A DNA stretch of 64,000 nucleotides from Synergistetes bacterium ADurb.Bin155 (GTDB lineage Bacteria > Synergistota > Synergistia > Synergistales > Thermovirgaceae). Position 1 is the stretch's first letter. Every line of letters begins with the position of its first letter. The stretch covers positions 62,001-126,000 of the forward strand of contig MWDE01000001.1 in NCBI GenBank assembly GCA_002070395.1. Direction: 5' to 3'. The notes beneath the pieces are model-generated. The model had not been told where the DNA came from. It saw only the letters and a program-made list of their open reading frames with translations, and did not search any database. The position numbers and the translations under genes were made by a program. This document shows positions 20,964 to 29,979 of this stretch, piece after piece.

Positions 20964-22896
20964 ATTGGCGAAGATGCTGGGAAGATCCAACAAGGAAATG
21001 ATGGACCTTCTGAAGGACCTCGGCATTGAGGTCAGCAATCATATGAACTCCATTGAATCCGAGACGGCACAGCTGGTGGAGGATGCCCTTCGCGAAGGGA
21101 GCGATAGACCTCCCAGGGAGGGGAAGCCGGTCAGAAGAGTGGTCGTCCCCAAGGGGGCCCTGATCAACGAGGTGGCGACCCTCCTGGATAAAAAAGCCGG
21201 CGAACTCGTCAGGATACTGGTATCCTCGGGCCACATGGTCCCGGCCAATTCGCCTGTCACCGATGAGATCCTCCAGGTTCTCTCCGACGAACTTGATTTT
21301 GAGATCGTAACGAGCGACGAGAGGGCCCCGGGAGAGAGCACGGTGGTGAGCAAAAAGCCCGTTTTTAAAGGAGATAACCTCCAGGAAAGGGCTCCCATTA
21401 TAACCGTCATGGGTCACGTCGACCACGGGAAAACAACCCTTCTGGACCATATCAGGAAAACCAGGATCACTGAGACCGAGGCGGGAGGTATCACGCAGCA
21501 TATCGGCGCTTCCACGGTGGTCCATAAGGGGAAAAGGATCGTCTTCCTGGACACCCCCGGCCACGAGGCTTTCACGGCAATGAGGGCCAGGGGGGCCCAG
21601 GCCACGGACATCGTGATCCTGGTGGTCGCCGCTGACGACGGCGTCAAGCCCCAGACCCTCGAAGCCCTGAATCACGCGAAGGCTTCGGGTGTCCCGATCG
21701 TGGTGGCCGTCAACAAGATCGACAAACCCGAGGCCAGGCCCGACCGGGTCCGACAGCAATTGTCGGATCACGGCCTCGTCCCCGAGGAATGGGGCGGGGA
21801 CACCATCGCCGTCGATATTTCGGCCGTTACCGGCCAGGGGATAGATCAACTGTTGGAAATGGTCCTGATCGTGGCCGACCTACTTGAACTGAAGGCCGAC
21901 CCTACCGTCTCGCCCGAAGGGACCGTGATCGAGGCCAGGCTTGACAAGGGCAAGGGCCCCGTTGCTACTGTCCTGGTCCAACAGGGCACTTTGAGAAAGG
22001 GCGATATCGTCCAGACCGATTCTGCCTGGGGAAGGATCAGGGCCATGATCGACGACGCAGGGAACCAGATCGACGCGGCCGGCCCCAGTACTGCCGTCGA
22101 GGTGCTGGGTTTTTCGTCGGTGCCGCAACCGGGTGAATTGTTCTCCATCGCTCCGAGTGAAAAAGAAGCCCGCCAGGCGATCAGCGACAGGGAGGCCGCA
22201 AGAAAAGAAGCGGGTGCTACCCCGTCGAGGAAGATCACCCTCGAGGAGATGTACGACCGGATGCAGATGGGGGAGACGCCCGTCCTATCCATTGTCCTCA
22301 AATGCGATGTCCAGGGTTCCCTTGAAGCCCTTAAGGCTTCCCTGAAGAAGATCGAGACCGACGAGGTGGGTATCCAGTTCGTCCATGGAGGCGTAGGGAG
22401 GATCTCGGAGTCGGATGTGACGCTGGCTTCCGCCTCAAACGCCATTATCATAGGGTTCAACGTCAGGCCCGACCCCAACGCGAGGAGGATAGCCGAGGAC
22501 GAGGGGGTCCAGATCAGGCTTTACAGGATCATCTACGATGTAATAGAGGATGTCCATGCCGCCCTCGAGGGCATGCTGGCGCCGACCATTCGTGAGCACG
22601 TTCTTGGGCAGGCCGAGATCCGTGCGATCTTCAAGGTCCCGAGGGCGGGTAAGGTCGCAGGCTGCTACGTGACCGAAGGTGTGATCAAGCGGGGGGCGAA
22701 GGTGAGGCTCATCAGGGATGGTGTCGTCTTTTGGGAAGGCGGCCTCTCCGCCCTCAGAAGATTCAAGGATGACGCCAGGGAAGTATCGGCGGGATATGAA
22801 TGCGGCATGAGCTTCTCGAACCAGCAGGATTTTCAGGAGGGCGACATCGTAGAAGCCTTTGAATTGGTCGAGGAAAGGAGAACCCTGGAAAGATGA
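20941..22896 (+). CDS. infB: Translation initiation factor IF-2
   Basis: The GTPase that places initiator tRNA on the 30S subunit and promotes subunit joining. The 651-residue protein is the short form: one N-terminal IF2N domain ([20 protein letters not shown]), a short linker, a second IF2N-like segment, then the GTPase domain ([35 protein letters not shown]) and the C-terminal domains that bind fMet-tRNA. It overlaps both neighbours. Confidence 0.97.
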   Translation: MSKIRVYELAKMLGRSNKEMMDLLKDLGIEVSNHMNSIESETAQLVEDALREGSDRPPREGKPVRRVVVPKGALINEVATLLDKKAGELVRILVSSGHMVPANSPVTDEILQVLSDELDFEIVTSDERAPGESTVVSKKPVFKGDNLQERAPIITVMGHVDHGKTTLLDHIRKTRITETEAGGITQHIGASTVVHKGKRIVFLDTPGHEAFTAMRARGAQATDIVILVVAADDGVKPQTLEALNHAKASGVPIVVAVNKIDKPEARPDRVRQQLSDHGLVPEEWGGDTIAVDISAVTGQGIDQLLEMVLIVADLLELKADPTVSPEGTVIEARLDKGKGPVATVLVQQGTLRKGDIVQTDSAWGRIRAMIDDAGNQIDAAGPSTAVEVLGFSSVPQPGELFSIAPSEKEARQAISDREAARKEAGATPSRKITLEEMYDRMQMGETPVLSIVLKCDVQGSLEALKASLKKIETDEVGIQFVHGGVGRISESDVTLASASNAIIIGFNVRPDPNARRIAEDEGVQIRLYRIIYDVIEDVHAALEGMLAPTIREHVLGQAEIRAIFKVPRAGKVAGCYVTEGVIKRGAKVRLIRDGVVFWEGGLSALRRFKDDAREVSAGYECGMSFSNQQDFQEGDIVEAFELVEERRTLER

Positions 22897-23219
22897 GGGA
22901 ACGGGCCGCCTTCTGCGGCATGCTGTTCGTCCATCTGAAGATACCCGAAGCCGCGAGCCTGAAGGACAGGAGGCAAGTGACAAGGTCCATCCTTGAGAGG
23001 GCACGGAACCGGTTCAACGTCTCCGCGGCCGACCTCGGCCCCGATGGTTCCTGCCAGGACGGCCTCCTGGCCTTTTCCGTACTCTCGTCCTCCCATCACG
23101 AAGCGGAAGAAAGGCTCGACTCGATAATACGGCTGGTCCATTCGATGGAAGAAAAGGGAGACTTCTTTCTTGTCCGCGAGAAGAAAGAGGTAAAAGGATA
23201 TGCCGACTTTCAGGATTGA
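22893..23219 (+). CDS. DUF503 family protein (YlxP-like)
   Basis: A 108-residue DUF503 protein with the family start LFVHLKIPEAASLKDRRQV and the ERARNRFNVSAADLG stretch. It lies between infB and rbfA, the usual location. The function is not established; the context suggests ribosome assembly or translation. Start ATG overlaps the infB stop; the 3' end overlaps rbfA by 20 bases. Confidence 0.88.
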   Translation: MRERAAFCGMLFVHLKIPEAASLKDRRQVTRSILERARNRFNVSAADLGPDGSCQDGLLAFSVLSSSHHEAEERLDSIIRLVHSMEEKGDFFLVREKKEVKGYADFQD

Positions 23220-23574
23220 AAGGATAAACAGGGAGCTGCTCCGCCGGATCTCAGACCTGATAAGGACGAGGATAAAGGATGATTCCCTGAGGGAGGCTGT
23301 CCTTTCGGAGGTGGTCTGCAGCAAGGACCTCTCCCACGCCAAGGTTTACTTCAGGACCCTTACCCCGGGCAGCCGGGAAAAAGTTGAGGCTTCCCTTAAC
23401 AAGACGGCGGGGGTGCTGAGATCCATGCTAGGGAAGGGTATGCGTCTGAGACAGGTGCCCGAACTTCACTTTGTTTACGACACCACCGAGGACCGTGCAC
23501 AAGCCATAGAGAACATCCTCGACAGCCTGGGCCTCCCCGGGGCTGTGGGAGAAGGGGAGGATGCCGGCTCTTGA
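23200..23574 (+). CDS. rbfA: Ribosome-binding factor A
   Basis: A 124-residue KH-type protein needed for late 30S maturation and 16S 5' end processing. RINRELLRRISDLIRTRIKDD, LSHAKVYFRTL and LRQVPELHFVYDTTED are typical. The ATG lies inside the DUF503 gene. The stop overlaps the TTG of the next gene by 4 bases. Confidence 0.94.
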   Translation: MPTFRIERINRELLRRISDLIRTRIKDDSLREAVLSEVVCSKDLSHAKVYFRTLTPGSREKVEASLNKTAGVLRSMLGKGMRLRQVPELHFVYDTTEDRAQAIENILDSLGLPGAVGEGEDAGS

Positions 23575-24560
23575 AGAACCTCCAGGGAATGATCGATCTC
23601 CTTGAAAGCGTTCCGGAGTGGGTAATCGTGGCCCACGAGAAACCCGACGGCGATACGCTGGGTTGCGGGAGCGCCCTTTTTCTTCAATGTGAATCTCTGG
23701 GGAAGAAGTGTTCCTGGTTCGGTCCCGACCCTTTTCCTAAGGCTTACCGGTTCCTTCCCTTCCATGAAAAGTACGTCGCAGCGGGATCCCTAGGAAACAG
23801 TTTGCGTTCAGAGGACCTGGCCGTGATCGTGACGGACACGAGCAACCCCGAAAGAACGCTCGGGGGGCTTCCGTCCCCGGAAGACAGGGCCGTCGTCCTT
23901 AATATCGATCATCACGGTGACAATACCAGGTACGGAACCCTTAACTGGGTGGACGACCGGGCCTCCTCGGTCGGTTTGATGATCTACGAACTTTTTCTTG
24001 CGGCACGGTGGGACCTCACCAGGAGATCGGCAGGATCGCTCTTCACGGCCATCGCCACCGATACCGGTTTTTTCCGGTTCCCCTCGACCGACGAGAGGAC
24101 CTTGAGGATCGCCTCGTACCTGGTTGCAAAGGGAGCCGAACCTCACAGGGTTTACCAGGAGGTTTATGAAAACCGTTCTCTCGAAGGTATCCATCTTTGG
24201 GGCAGGGGGCTTTCAAGGGCCTCCCTTCACCTGGACGGCAGGGTCTGCGTCACCTACCTGTCGAGGGAGGACCTGTCCTCCCTGGGGGCATCGAGGGATG
24301 ACACGGAGAACCTGGTCAACGCTCTTCTTTCCGTCAAGGGAGTGACCGTTGCAGCCCTTTTCCAGGAGGACGAGGGAGCCTGCCGCGTCAGCATCCGTAC
24401 TAAGGAGCCCGTTAACGCGAGGAAGATAGCGGCGCTGTGGGGCGGCGGCGGTCATGAGCGGGCGTCGGGGTGCAAGATGGAGGGTAACCCGGAAAGGTCA
24501 CTCGAGGCCTTCGTCACGAGGCTGGGGGATCTGGATGAGATCGGGATTTCTGATCATTGA
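23571..24560 (+). CDS. nrnA: DHH-family nanoRNase / pAp phosphatase
   Basis: Degrades very short RNAs and dephosphorylates 3'-phosphoadenosine 5'-phosphate in characterised homologues. The 329-residue protein has the DHH motifs (AHEKPDGDTLGCGSAL, VTDTSNPE, NIDHHGDNTRYG) and a C-terminal DHHA1 domain with GGGGHERASGCKM. rbfA-nrnA-truB is a common order. TTG start by overlap with rbfA; truB begins inside its 3' end. Confidence 0.92.
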   Translation: MKNLQGMIDLLESVPEWVIVAHEKPDGDTLGCGSALFLQCESLGKKCSWFGPDPFPKAYRFLPFHEKYVAAGSLGNSLRSEDLAVIVTDTSNPERTLGGLPSPEDRAVVLNIDHHGDNTRYGTLNWVDDRASSVGLMIYELFLAARWDLTRRSAGSLFTAIATDTGFFRFPSTDERTLRIASYLVAKGAEPHRVYQEVYENRSLEGIHLWGRGLSRASLHLDGRVCVTYLSREDLSSLGASRDDTENLVNALLSVKGVTVAALFQEDEGACRVSIRTKEPVNARKIAALWGGGGHERASGCKMEGNPERSLEAFVTRLGDLDEIGISDH

Positions 24561-25458
24561 CAAGGCCCCGGGCACCAGGAGTTCACAATGTGTGGCCCTG
24601 GTGAAGAGGGCCTTGGGCGGGAAAGAGCGGGTCGGCCACGGGGGAACCCTGGATCAGCCGGCTTCAGGTGTCCTTGCCCTGCTGATCGGGAGAGCCACGA
24701 GGGCATCCCGTTTCGTTATGATGCTGCCGAAGGTCTACCTCGCCGTGGCCCGTCTCGGGCTGAGGACAGATACTGACGACCTTTCCGGAGCGGTGATATC
24801 AGAGGAAGATACCGGTCTAGTTAGTGAGGAAAGTATCGACAGGGCCCTTTTCTCCCTTTACGGGCACCGGGATCAGACCCCGCCGGCCTTCTCAGCCGTC
24901 AAGGTCAAGGGCAGGAGAGCCCATGCCATGGCAAGGGAAGGCCTGGATGTGCCGCTTTCCGCGCGGCCGGCGCTGGTCACCTCTATCGGGAGAACCGGGC
25001 CCATAATGGCAGGGCGGGACGTACCCCTGAGGATCGTCTGCCGGCAGGGCACCTACGTCAGGAGCATCGTAAGGGATCTCGGGGAAACCCTGGGATGCGG
25101 CGCCTCTGTTTTAAGCCTCCGGAGAGAATCCCTCGGACCTTTCGCCGCTCCCGACGCACTGCCCAGCGGCGACCTTGCCACGGCGGACGCTTCCACCCTC
25201 GAGGGGAGGATCCTGCCCTTTTCATCCCTCTCCGGAAGTTTTACTTACTACCAGGCTTCCCTCGCCGATGAGGGAACGATCGCTTCAGGCAGTCCCCTGT
25301 CGTTGGGGAAACTGGCCCGAAGAGGCTGGGGCGGACACGGGACCGGAGGGTACATCCTGATCTTCGGAAAGGCCATGGTATCCTTTGCCCGCGTCGTACA
25401 TGAAGACGGCGTATACCTGGTCAGGCCCGTCACCAACATCATTCTGGAAGGACCGTAA
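24535..25458 (+). CDS. truB: tRNA pseudouridine(55) synthase
   Basis: Makes pseudouridine 55 in the T-loop of all tRNAs. The 307-residue protein has the catalytic aspartate (Asp40) in GHGGTLDQPASGVLALLIG, and the CRQGTYVRSIVRDLG stretch. The usual GTLDP proline is Gln41 here, a mild change. The ATG 24535 gives MRSGFLIIDKAPG, as in homologues; the frame extends upstream but only through nrnA. It overlaps nrnA by 26 bases. Confidence 0.95.
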   Translation: MRSGFLIIDKAPGTRSSQCVALVKRALGGKERVGHGGTLDQPASGVLALLIGRATRASRFVMMLPKVYLAVARLGLRTDTDDLSGAVISEEDTGLVSEESIDRALFSLYGHRDQTPPAFSAVKVKGRRAHAMAREGLDVPLSARPALVTSIGRTGPIMAGRDVPLRIVCRQGTYVRSIVRDLGETLGCGASVLSLRRESLGPFAAPDALPSGDLATADASTLEGRILPFSSLSGSFTYYQASLADEGTIASGSPLSLGKLARRGWGGHGTGGYILIFGKAMVSFARVVHEDGVYLVRPVTNIILEGP

Positions 25459-25461
25459 ACG

Positions 25462-26382
25462 ATGATAGCCGTAGTCGGGTCCTTTGACGGTTTTCACCTT
25501 GGGCACAGGAAGCTCTTCGAAGCCGCGGAAAACCTATCGCGAGTCATGTCCGATTCCTGGTGCGTCGTGACCTTTTTCCCTCACCCTCAGCTTGTCTTGG
25601 GGCATAAAACCTTTTTGCCCCTTTTTACCGAGCCGGAAAAGGACATCCTCGGTAAATGCCTGGGGATACCCGAGATCGTCAGGCTGGACTTTTCAAAGGA
25701 CCTGGCCGGGATGGAACCTGATGACTTCCTGGGGTTCCTGGAGGATAGGCTTTTCATCAGGGGTCTTGTCGTAGGGGATGACTTCCGTTTCGGCAGGGGC
25801 CGGCGGGGCGGCGCTGAACTTTTGAAAGAGCTAGCCTCCCGGCGAGGGTGGGAAGTCGAGATCGTTCCCCACCTGGCTGCCCCTTCCGGAAGAAAGATCG
25901 GGAGCAGCTACATCAGGGAGAGCGTCATCAAGGGTGACCTGCCCCAGGTCTCGGAGGACCTTGGGCACCCCTTCATGATCAGGGGTCTTATCGTCCGTGG
26001 TGACGGAAGGGGCAGAACGATCGGTTTCCCGACGATAAACCTTTCGCTCCCGGGGATGAAAGTTTTACCCGCCAGAGGCGTCTACGCCGGGGGGGTCGCT
26101 TTCGGGAAGGATGCACTCCCCGCTGCCGTCAACATCGGGCTGAACCCCACTTTCCCCGGCGGGGAAGGGATCAGGTGCGAAGCCTATATCCCCGGGTTCA
26201 GGGGCGAACTCTACGGAAGAGAGGTTTCGCTTTTCCTTTTCAGGAGGCTCAGGAGGGAAAAGGCCTTCCCCGCCGTCTCCCTGCTTGTGGAGCAGATGAA
26301 GATCGACGTGAAGGATACCTTGGCTCAATGGCAGGGAACGTGCGAAGGGACGAAAAGATTCATGGCCTGTTGCGGACTGTGA
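25462..26382 (+). CDS. ribF: Bifunctional riboflavin kinase / FAD synthetase
   Basis: Phosphorylates riboflavin to FMN, then adenylates it to FAD. The 306-residue protein has the FAD synthetase domain (GSFDGFHLGHRKLFEAA near the N-terminus, GSSYIRESVIKGDL before the linker) and the C-terminal riboflavin kinase domain (GDGRGRTIGFPTINLSL). It closes the translation operon, 3 bases after truB, as commonly seen. Confidence 0.95.
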   Translation: MIAVVGSFDGFHLGHRKLFEAAENLSRVMSDSWCVVTFFPHPQLVLGHKTFLPLFTEPEKDILGKCLGIPEIVRLDFSKDLAGMEPDDFLGFLEDRLFIRGLVVGDDFRFGRGRRGGAELLKELASRRGWEVEIVPHLAAPSGRKIGSSYIRESVIKGDLPQVSEDLGHPFMIRGLIVRGDGRGRTIGFPTINLSLPGMKVLPARGVYAGGVAFGKDALPAAVNIGLNPTFPGGEGIRCEAYIPGFRGELYGREVSLFLFRRLRREKAFPAVSLLVEQMKIDVKDTLAQWQGTCEGTKRFMACCGL

Positions 26383-26417
26383 GGCCCGAAGTGTGCTCCC
26401 CAGGTCCCCGGGCGGCA

Positions 26418-26446
26418 TTGAAGTTGTGAAGATCCCATGGTAATAT
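26418..26446 (+). promoter_or_regulatory. Promoter of tRNA-Arg(CCT)
   Basis: TTGAAG and TAATAT are separated by 17 bases, with an extended -10 (TGG before TAATAT). It lies about 18 bases upstream of the mature tRNA 5' end. Confidence 0.6.
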
Positions 26447-26463
26447 TACGGTCGTTCAACGAC

Positions 26464-26539
26464 GGGCCTGTAGCTCAGAGGATAGAGCAACGGCCTCCTA
26501 AGCCGTAGGTCAGGCGTTCGAATCGCCTCAGGCCCGCCA
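26464..26539 (+). tRNA. tRNA-Arg (anticodon CCT)
   Basis: A 76-base cloverleaf with the acceptor pair GGGCCTG/CAGGCCC, anticodon stem ACGGC/GCCGT and loop CTCCTAA, so anticodon CCT reading AGG. The T-arm contains GTTCGAATC and CCA is encoded. AGG is by far the most frequent arginine codon in these genes, so this is likely a heavily used tRNA. It stands alone with its own promoter and terminator. Confidence 0.97.
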
Positions 26540-26556
26540 GTCGATTTTCCGTCCCT

Positions 26557-26582
26557 GGAGAGCAGGGAAGGCTCTTTTTTTT
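26557..26582 (+). terminator. Terminator after tRNA-Arg(CCT)
   Basis: AGAGC and GCTCT pair around a 7-base loop, with wobble extension, directly followed by a run of eight T residues. Confidence 0.65.
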
Positions 26583-26616
26583 CCAAAAAACCTTGACAGG
26601 TCTCGAGGTGGGTTCC

Positions 26617-27255
26617 TTGGAGGACTGGGAAGCCAGAGCGGAAAGGATGGTCCTTTCCCAGATCGAGGCCAGGGGTATCAGGGACGAGAATATCCTTGAA
26701 GCCTTCAGGAACGTCCCGCGCCACCTTTTCGTCCCCGAAGGGCTCAGGAAATGGGCTTACGATGATAATCCCCTCCCTCTGGGAAACGGCCAGACCATAT
26801 CCCAACCCTACATGGTGGCCCTGATGACGTCCCGACTTGATGTCGTAGCCGGGATGAAGGTCCTTGAAGTTGGCACCGGATCCGGGTACCAGGCCGCTAT
26901 CCTCGCCAGGATGGGCGCCGAGGTCTATTCCATTGAGAGGATAGCTTCCCTGGCCCGTTCCGCCTCCCTTCTCCTAAAGGAACTCGGCTATCCGGTCAAG
27001 GTCCGCTACGGTGATGGAAGGCTCGGTCTTCCCGAAGAGGCTCCTTTCGACCGGATCATAGTGACGGCTGTCGCCCCTTCCGTTCCTTCCGCCCTGATGG
27101 AGCAATGCGCCCTTGATGCGAGACTTGTTATCCCCCTGGGTTTCCCCGACGGGACAGAACGGCTCCTGACCAGGATCAAGAAAGGTGAGCGTTTCAAGGA
27201 TGAATGGGGAGAGTACTGCCGTTTCGTCTCCCTCCTGGAAGGGACCGTTGAATGA
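26617..27255 (+). CDS. pcm: Protein-L-isoaspartate O-methyltransferase
   Basis: Repairs damaged isoaspartyl residues by SAM-dependent methylation. The product is about 212 residues; VPRHLFVP, NGQTISQPYMVALM and the SAM-binding EVGTGSGYQAAILARMG are the family motifs. I choose TTG 26617 with GAGGTGGG just upstream. A TTG at 26593 in frame lies in a poor context directly after the tRNA terminator. No promoter is obvious other than readthrough. Confidence 0.93.
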   Translation: MEDWEARAERMVLSQIEARGIRDENILEAFRNVPRHLFVPEGLRKWAYDDNPLPLGNGQTISQPYMVALMTSRLDVVAGMKVLEVGTGSGYQAAILARMGAEVYSIERIASLARSASLLLKELGYPVKVRYGDGRLGLPEEAPFDRIIVTAVAPSVPSALMEQCALDARLVIPLGFPDGTERLLTRIKKGERFKDEWGEYCRFVSLLEGTVE

Positions 27256-27286
27256 AACCCTCAGCCTCCCGACCAGGCGGCAGGTG

Positions 27287-27793
27287 ATGAAGTACAAGGT
27301 TCGCACCACTGCGGCGATGATATTTTCCGCCGCCCTGTTCATGGCTTGTGCACCTGTCTGGGTGCTTGAGATCTCGAGCGGTAAAGAGGTGCTGCTTTCA
27401 AGACCCACACCGGTGGGATTCCCCTTCATGACGAGGTACATCCACTCCGTCGAAAAGACACCCGTTGAGGACGATTACCGGGTGGTCAGCGGAAGGATCT
27501 GGGCCTGGGAGGAGAGGGTGGTCTCCCATAACGCCGGGCTGCCGGTCGTGACGCCAAGAAACGGCCGGCTCATCTCCGATGGTGAATGGTTCCGATTCCG
27601 GGGCGGAAGAAGCAGTTGGAGAAAGTATTACTACAGGGTCGGCGACGATAGTATCGGTAGGAACATCCTCCAGTTGCCCGGTGAGCTTCCGACGATCCAT
27701 GAACTTTTCAGGACTTACCCATCAAAAAGGCTGGAATTTTTCATAGTGGTCAGGTCCCTTTGGGAGGCTATTTCAAAGGCACGGCACCTGTGA
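27287..27793 (+). CDS. DUF1850 protein, TRAP-transporter associated
   Basis: A protein of about 168 residues with an N-terminal membrane or signal segment (about residues 6-28, with a cysteine in FMACAP) and a DUF1850 body (SRPTPVGFPFMTRYIHSVEKT, then VSHNAGLPVVTP). In many genomes DUF1850 genes sit beside TAXI-type TRAP transporters, as here directly upstream of the fused permease. Its role is unknown. The ATG at 27287 is preceded by GGCAGGTG; an earlier in-frame start lies inside pcm. Confidence 0.8.
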   Translation: MKYKVRTTAAMIFSAALFMACAPVWVLEISSGKEVLLSRPTPVGFPFMTRYIHSVEKTPVEDDYRVVSGRIWAWEERVVSHNAGLPVVTPRNGRLISDGEWFRFRGGRSSWRKYYYRVGDDSIGRNILQLPGELPTIHELFRTYPSKRLEFFIVVRSLWEAISKARHL

Positions 27794-27808
27794 CGCGCCA
27801 TTCGGGTG

Positions 27809-27817
27809 TGGTAGAAT
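27809..27817 (+). promoter_or_regulatory. Possible extended -10 promoter for the TRAP permease
   Basis: TGGTAGAAT is a good extended -10 element in the 96-base gap between the DUF1850 gene and the permease. No clear -35 is visible. Confidence 0.4.
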
Positions 27818-27889
27818 CGACCTGATCCGTTGCCTTTACACTCCTTTGCGAATAATCGACCGTAGCATCCGTGACAGGGAGGGATCCTT

Positions 27890-29875
27890 TTGACCGATAA
27901 GACCGAAGAGACCGACCAGGGCAAGCAGGACATCATCGTGACGGGAGAAGAACAGATCGATCTTGACGAACTCAGGAGGCGCTTCGACACCGAGGCGAGG
28001 ACCAGGATCCTTTCGGGGTGGGAGGCGAAACTGGTCCTCCTGGTGGCCGTCGCCCTGTCCCTTTTCCACTTCTACACCTCGGGGTTCGGGCTTCTGCTGG
28101 CTATCAAGCAAAGGGCGGTTCACCTTGCCCTTGTCCTTTTCATGGTCTACATGCTCTACCCCGTTTCAGGGAAAGCACGCAGAGACACGGTCCCCTGGTA
28201 CGATTATGTCCTGGGCGGCGTCGCCGCTTACGTGGTCTTCTACCATGTGATCTATTTCAATGAGATCGTGATGAGGGCGGGACTCCCGACGACCATGGAT
28301 ATAACCATGGGGTTGCTGGGCATCCTCCTTTTGCTGGAGGCCACCAGAAGGGTTTCCAACCCTGTGCTGCCGGGGATCGCCATATTTTTTCTTTTTTACT
28401 GCTACTTCGGCAGGCATTTCCCCTCCCTCTTCGCTCACAGGGGATTCAATATAACGAGGATCATCAACCACATGTACATGGGTACCGAGGGGGTGTTCGG
28501 AACACCCCTGGGTGTTTCCTCGACCTTCGTCTTCATGTTCATTCTTTTCGGTTCCTTCCTGGAACAGACGGGTATGGGGCGCTTCATCATTGACCTTTCC
28601 ATGGCCCTCGCGGGAGGGTCTACCGGGGGCCCGGCAAAGGTGGCCGTTCTGAGTTCGGGGTTGATGGGTACCGTTTCGGGTTCGTCGGTGGCCAACGTCT
28701 GTACCACGGGGATGTTCACCATCCCTCTCATGAAAAGCGTCGGCTACGAACCTTACTTTGCCGGAGCCGTTGAGGCCGTAGCCTCCACCGGAGGGCAGAT
28801 CATGCCGCCCGTCATGGGAGCTGCGGCGTTCATCATGGCGGAGTTCCTCGGTATACCCTATATCCAGGTGGCCCTCGCCGCCGTCGTCCCTGCGCTGCTT
28901 TATTATTTCGCGGTCATGGTCCAGGTTCACATTGAAGCGACCCGGCTTGGCTTGAGGGGTCTTCCCCGGGAGAAACTGCCCAAGGTATTTCCATTGCTGA
29001 AAAAGAAGGGACACCTGCTGATCCCCCTTGGAGCGATAATTTATTTCCTTCTCGCCGGCTATACCCCCTTGAAGGCGGCCTACTACGGCATTATCGCAAC
29101 CCTGATCGTGTCCTTTCTGAACAAGGAGACCAGGGTTACCATCCCCAAACTCATCGAGGCTTTGGATTCCGGTGCGAGGGGAGCCTTGGGAGTGGCCTGT
29201 GCTTGCGGGACCGTGGGGATAGTGGTGGGGACCGCAACCCTGACCGGGCTAGGCCTTCGGATCGCCAGCGCTATCATCACCCTCTCCGGAGGGATCCTGA
29301 TCGTCTCGCTGCTGTTGACCATGGTGGCCTGTATCCTGCTCGGGGCAGGGCTCCCGACGACGGCCAACTTCATCGTCACAAGTACGATGGCCGCGCCGGC
29401 CCTGCTGCAGCTGGGTGTGGCCCCAATGGCGGCCTACATGTTCGTTCTTTACTTCGGGATCGCCGCAGACCTGAGCCCGCCAGTAGCTTTGGCCGCCTAT
29501 GCCGGGGCGGGTATCGCGGGGGCAGACCCGATGAAGACGGGCTGGACGGCCATAAAACTGGCCCTGGCGGGTTTTCTAGTGCCTTACATCTATGTCTTCA
29601 ACCCCATGCTCGTCCTTGTGGACTTTGAGGCGTTTCCTTTTATCATGTCCATAGGCACGGCATTGCTGGGGGTGTTCCTCCTTGGCATGGGCACCATCGG
29701 TTTTTACAAGACCAGGATGGTCTTTTGGGTCAGAGCCCTGGCCATGGCAGGGGCCCTCGGCCTCTTGGTGCCGGGGGTAAGATCGGACTCCATAGGACTG
29801 GCCGTGCTGCTTTTCGTGCATTTCTTCCAGACGGCCCGGTCAAAGAAAGAGGCGCTGATGACCAAAACTGCCTAG
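27890..29875 (+). CDS. TRAP transporter fused permease (TAXI type)
   Basis: A 661-residue fusion of the small (DctQ-like) and large (DctM-like) membrane subunits of a tripartite ATP-independent transporter, with 16 or more hydrophobic segments. The large domain has GLMGTVSGSSVANVCTTG, STGGQIMPPVMGAAAF and ADLSPPVALAAYAGAGIAG, typical of TAXI-associated permeases. These take up carboxylates or amino acids using a Na+ gradient and a periplasmic binding protein. No binding-protein gene lies nearby. TTG start after GGGAGGG. Confidence 0.93.
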   Translation: MTDKTEETDQGKQDIIVTGEEQIDLDELRRRFDTEARTRILSGWEAKLVLLVAVALSLFHFYTSGFGLLLAIKQRAVHLALVLFMVYMLYPVSGKARRDTVPWYDYVLGGVAAYVVFYHVIYFNEIVMRAGLPTTMDITMGLLGILLLLEATRRVSNPVLPGIAIFFLFYCYFGRHFPSLFAHRGFNITRIINHMYMGTEGVFGTPLGVSSTFVFMFILFGSFLEQTGMGRFIIDLSMALAGGSTGGPAKVAVLSSGLMGTVSGSSVANVCTTGMFTIPLMKSVGYEPYFAGAVEAVASTGGQIMPPVMGAAAFIMAEFLGIPYIQVALAAVVPALLYYFAVMVQVHIEATRLGLRGLPREKLPKVFPLLKKKGHLLIPLGAIIYFLLAGYTPLKAAYYGIIATLIVSFLNKETRVTIPKLIEALDSGARGALGVACACGTVGIVVGTATLTGLGLRIASAIITLSGGILIVSLLLTMVACILLGAGLPTTANFIVTSTMAAPALLQLGVAPMAAYMFVLYFGIAADLSPPVALAAYAGAGIAGADPMKTGWTAIKLALAGFLVPYIYVFNPMLVLVDFEAFPFIMSIGTALLGVFLLGMGTIGFYKTRMVFWVRALAMAGALGLLVPGVRSDSIGLAVLLFVHFFQTARSKKEALMTKTA

Positions 29876-29924
29876 GGCCGGCAAGGCACCGGTGATCCTG
29901 GGCCGAGTATCCCGATCGTCGGGG

Positions 29925-29954
29925 AGGCCGCCGGCTCGAACTGGCGGCCTTTTT
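29925..29954 (+). terminator. Strong terminator between the TRAP permease and ileS
   Basis: An 8-bp GC-rich stem AGGCCGCC/GGCGGCCT around a 10-base loop, followed by a run of T residues. It ends only 8 bases before the ileS ribosome-binding site. Confidence 0.85.
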
Positions 29955-29979
29955 GAATAAAGAAGGAGGCGTCCAGCCC

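Noticed and set aside
20809..21849. A 346-codon minus-strand frame opposite the L7Ae-like gene and infB
   Set aside because: Shadow of infB; no domain and no initiation context.
26593..26616. TTG at 26593 as the pcm start
   Set aside because: It directly follows the tRNA terminator with no ribosome-binding site; TTG 26617 has GAGGTGGG upstream.
29876..29979. T-box leader before ileS (also checked for serS and valS)
   Set aside because: Gaps of 104, 17 and 45 bases are too short and lack a T-box core; only a simple terminator is present before ileS.
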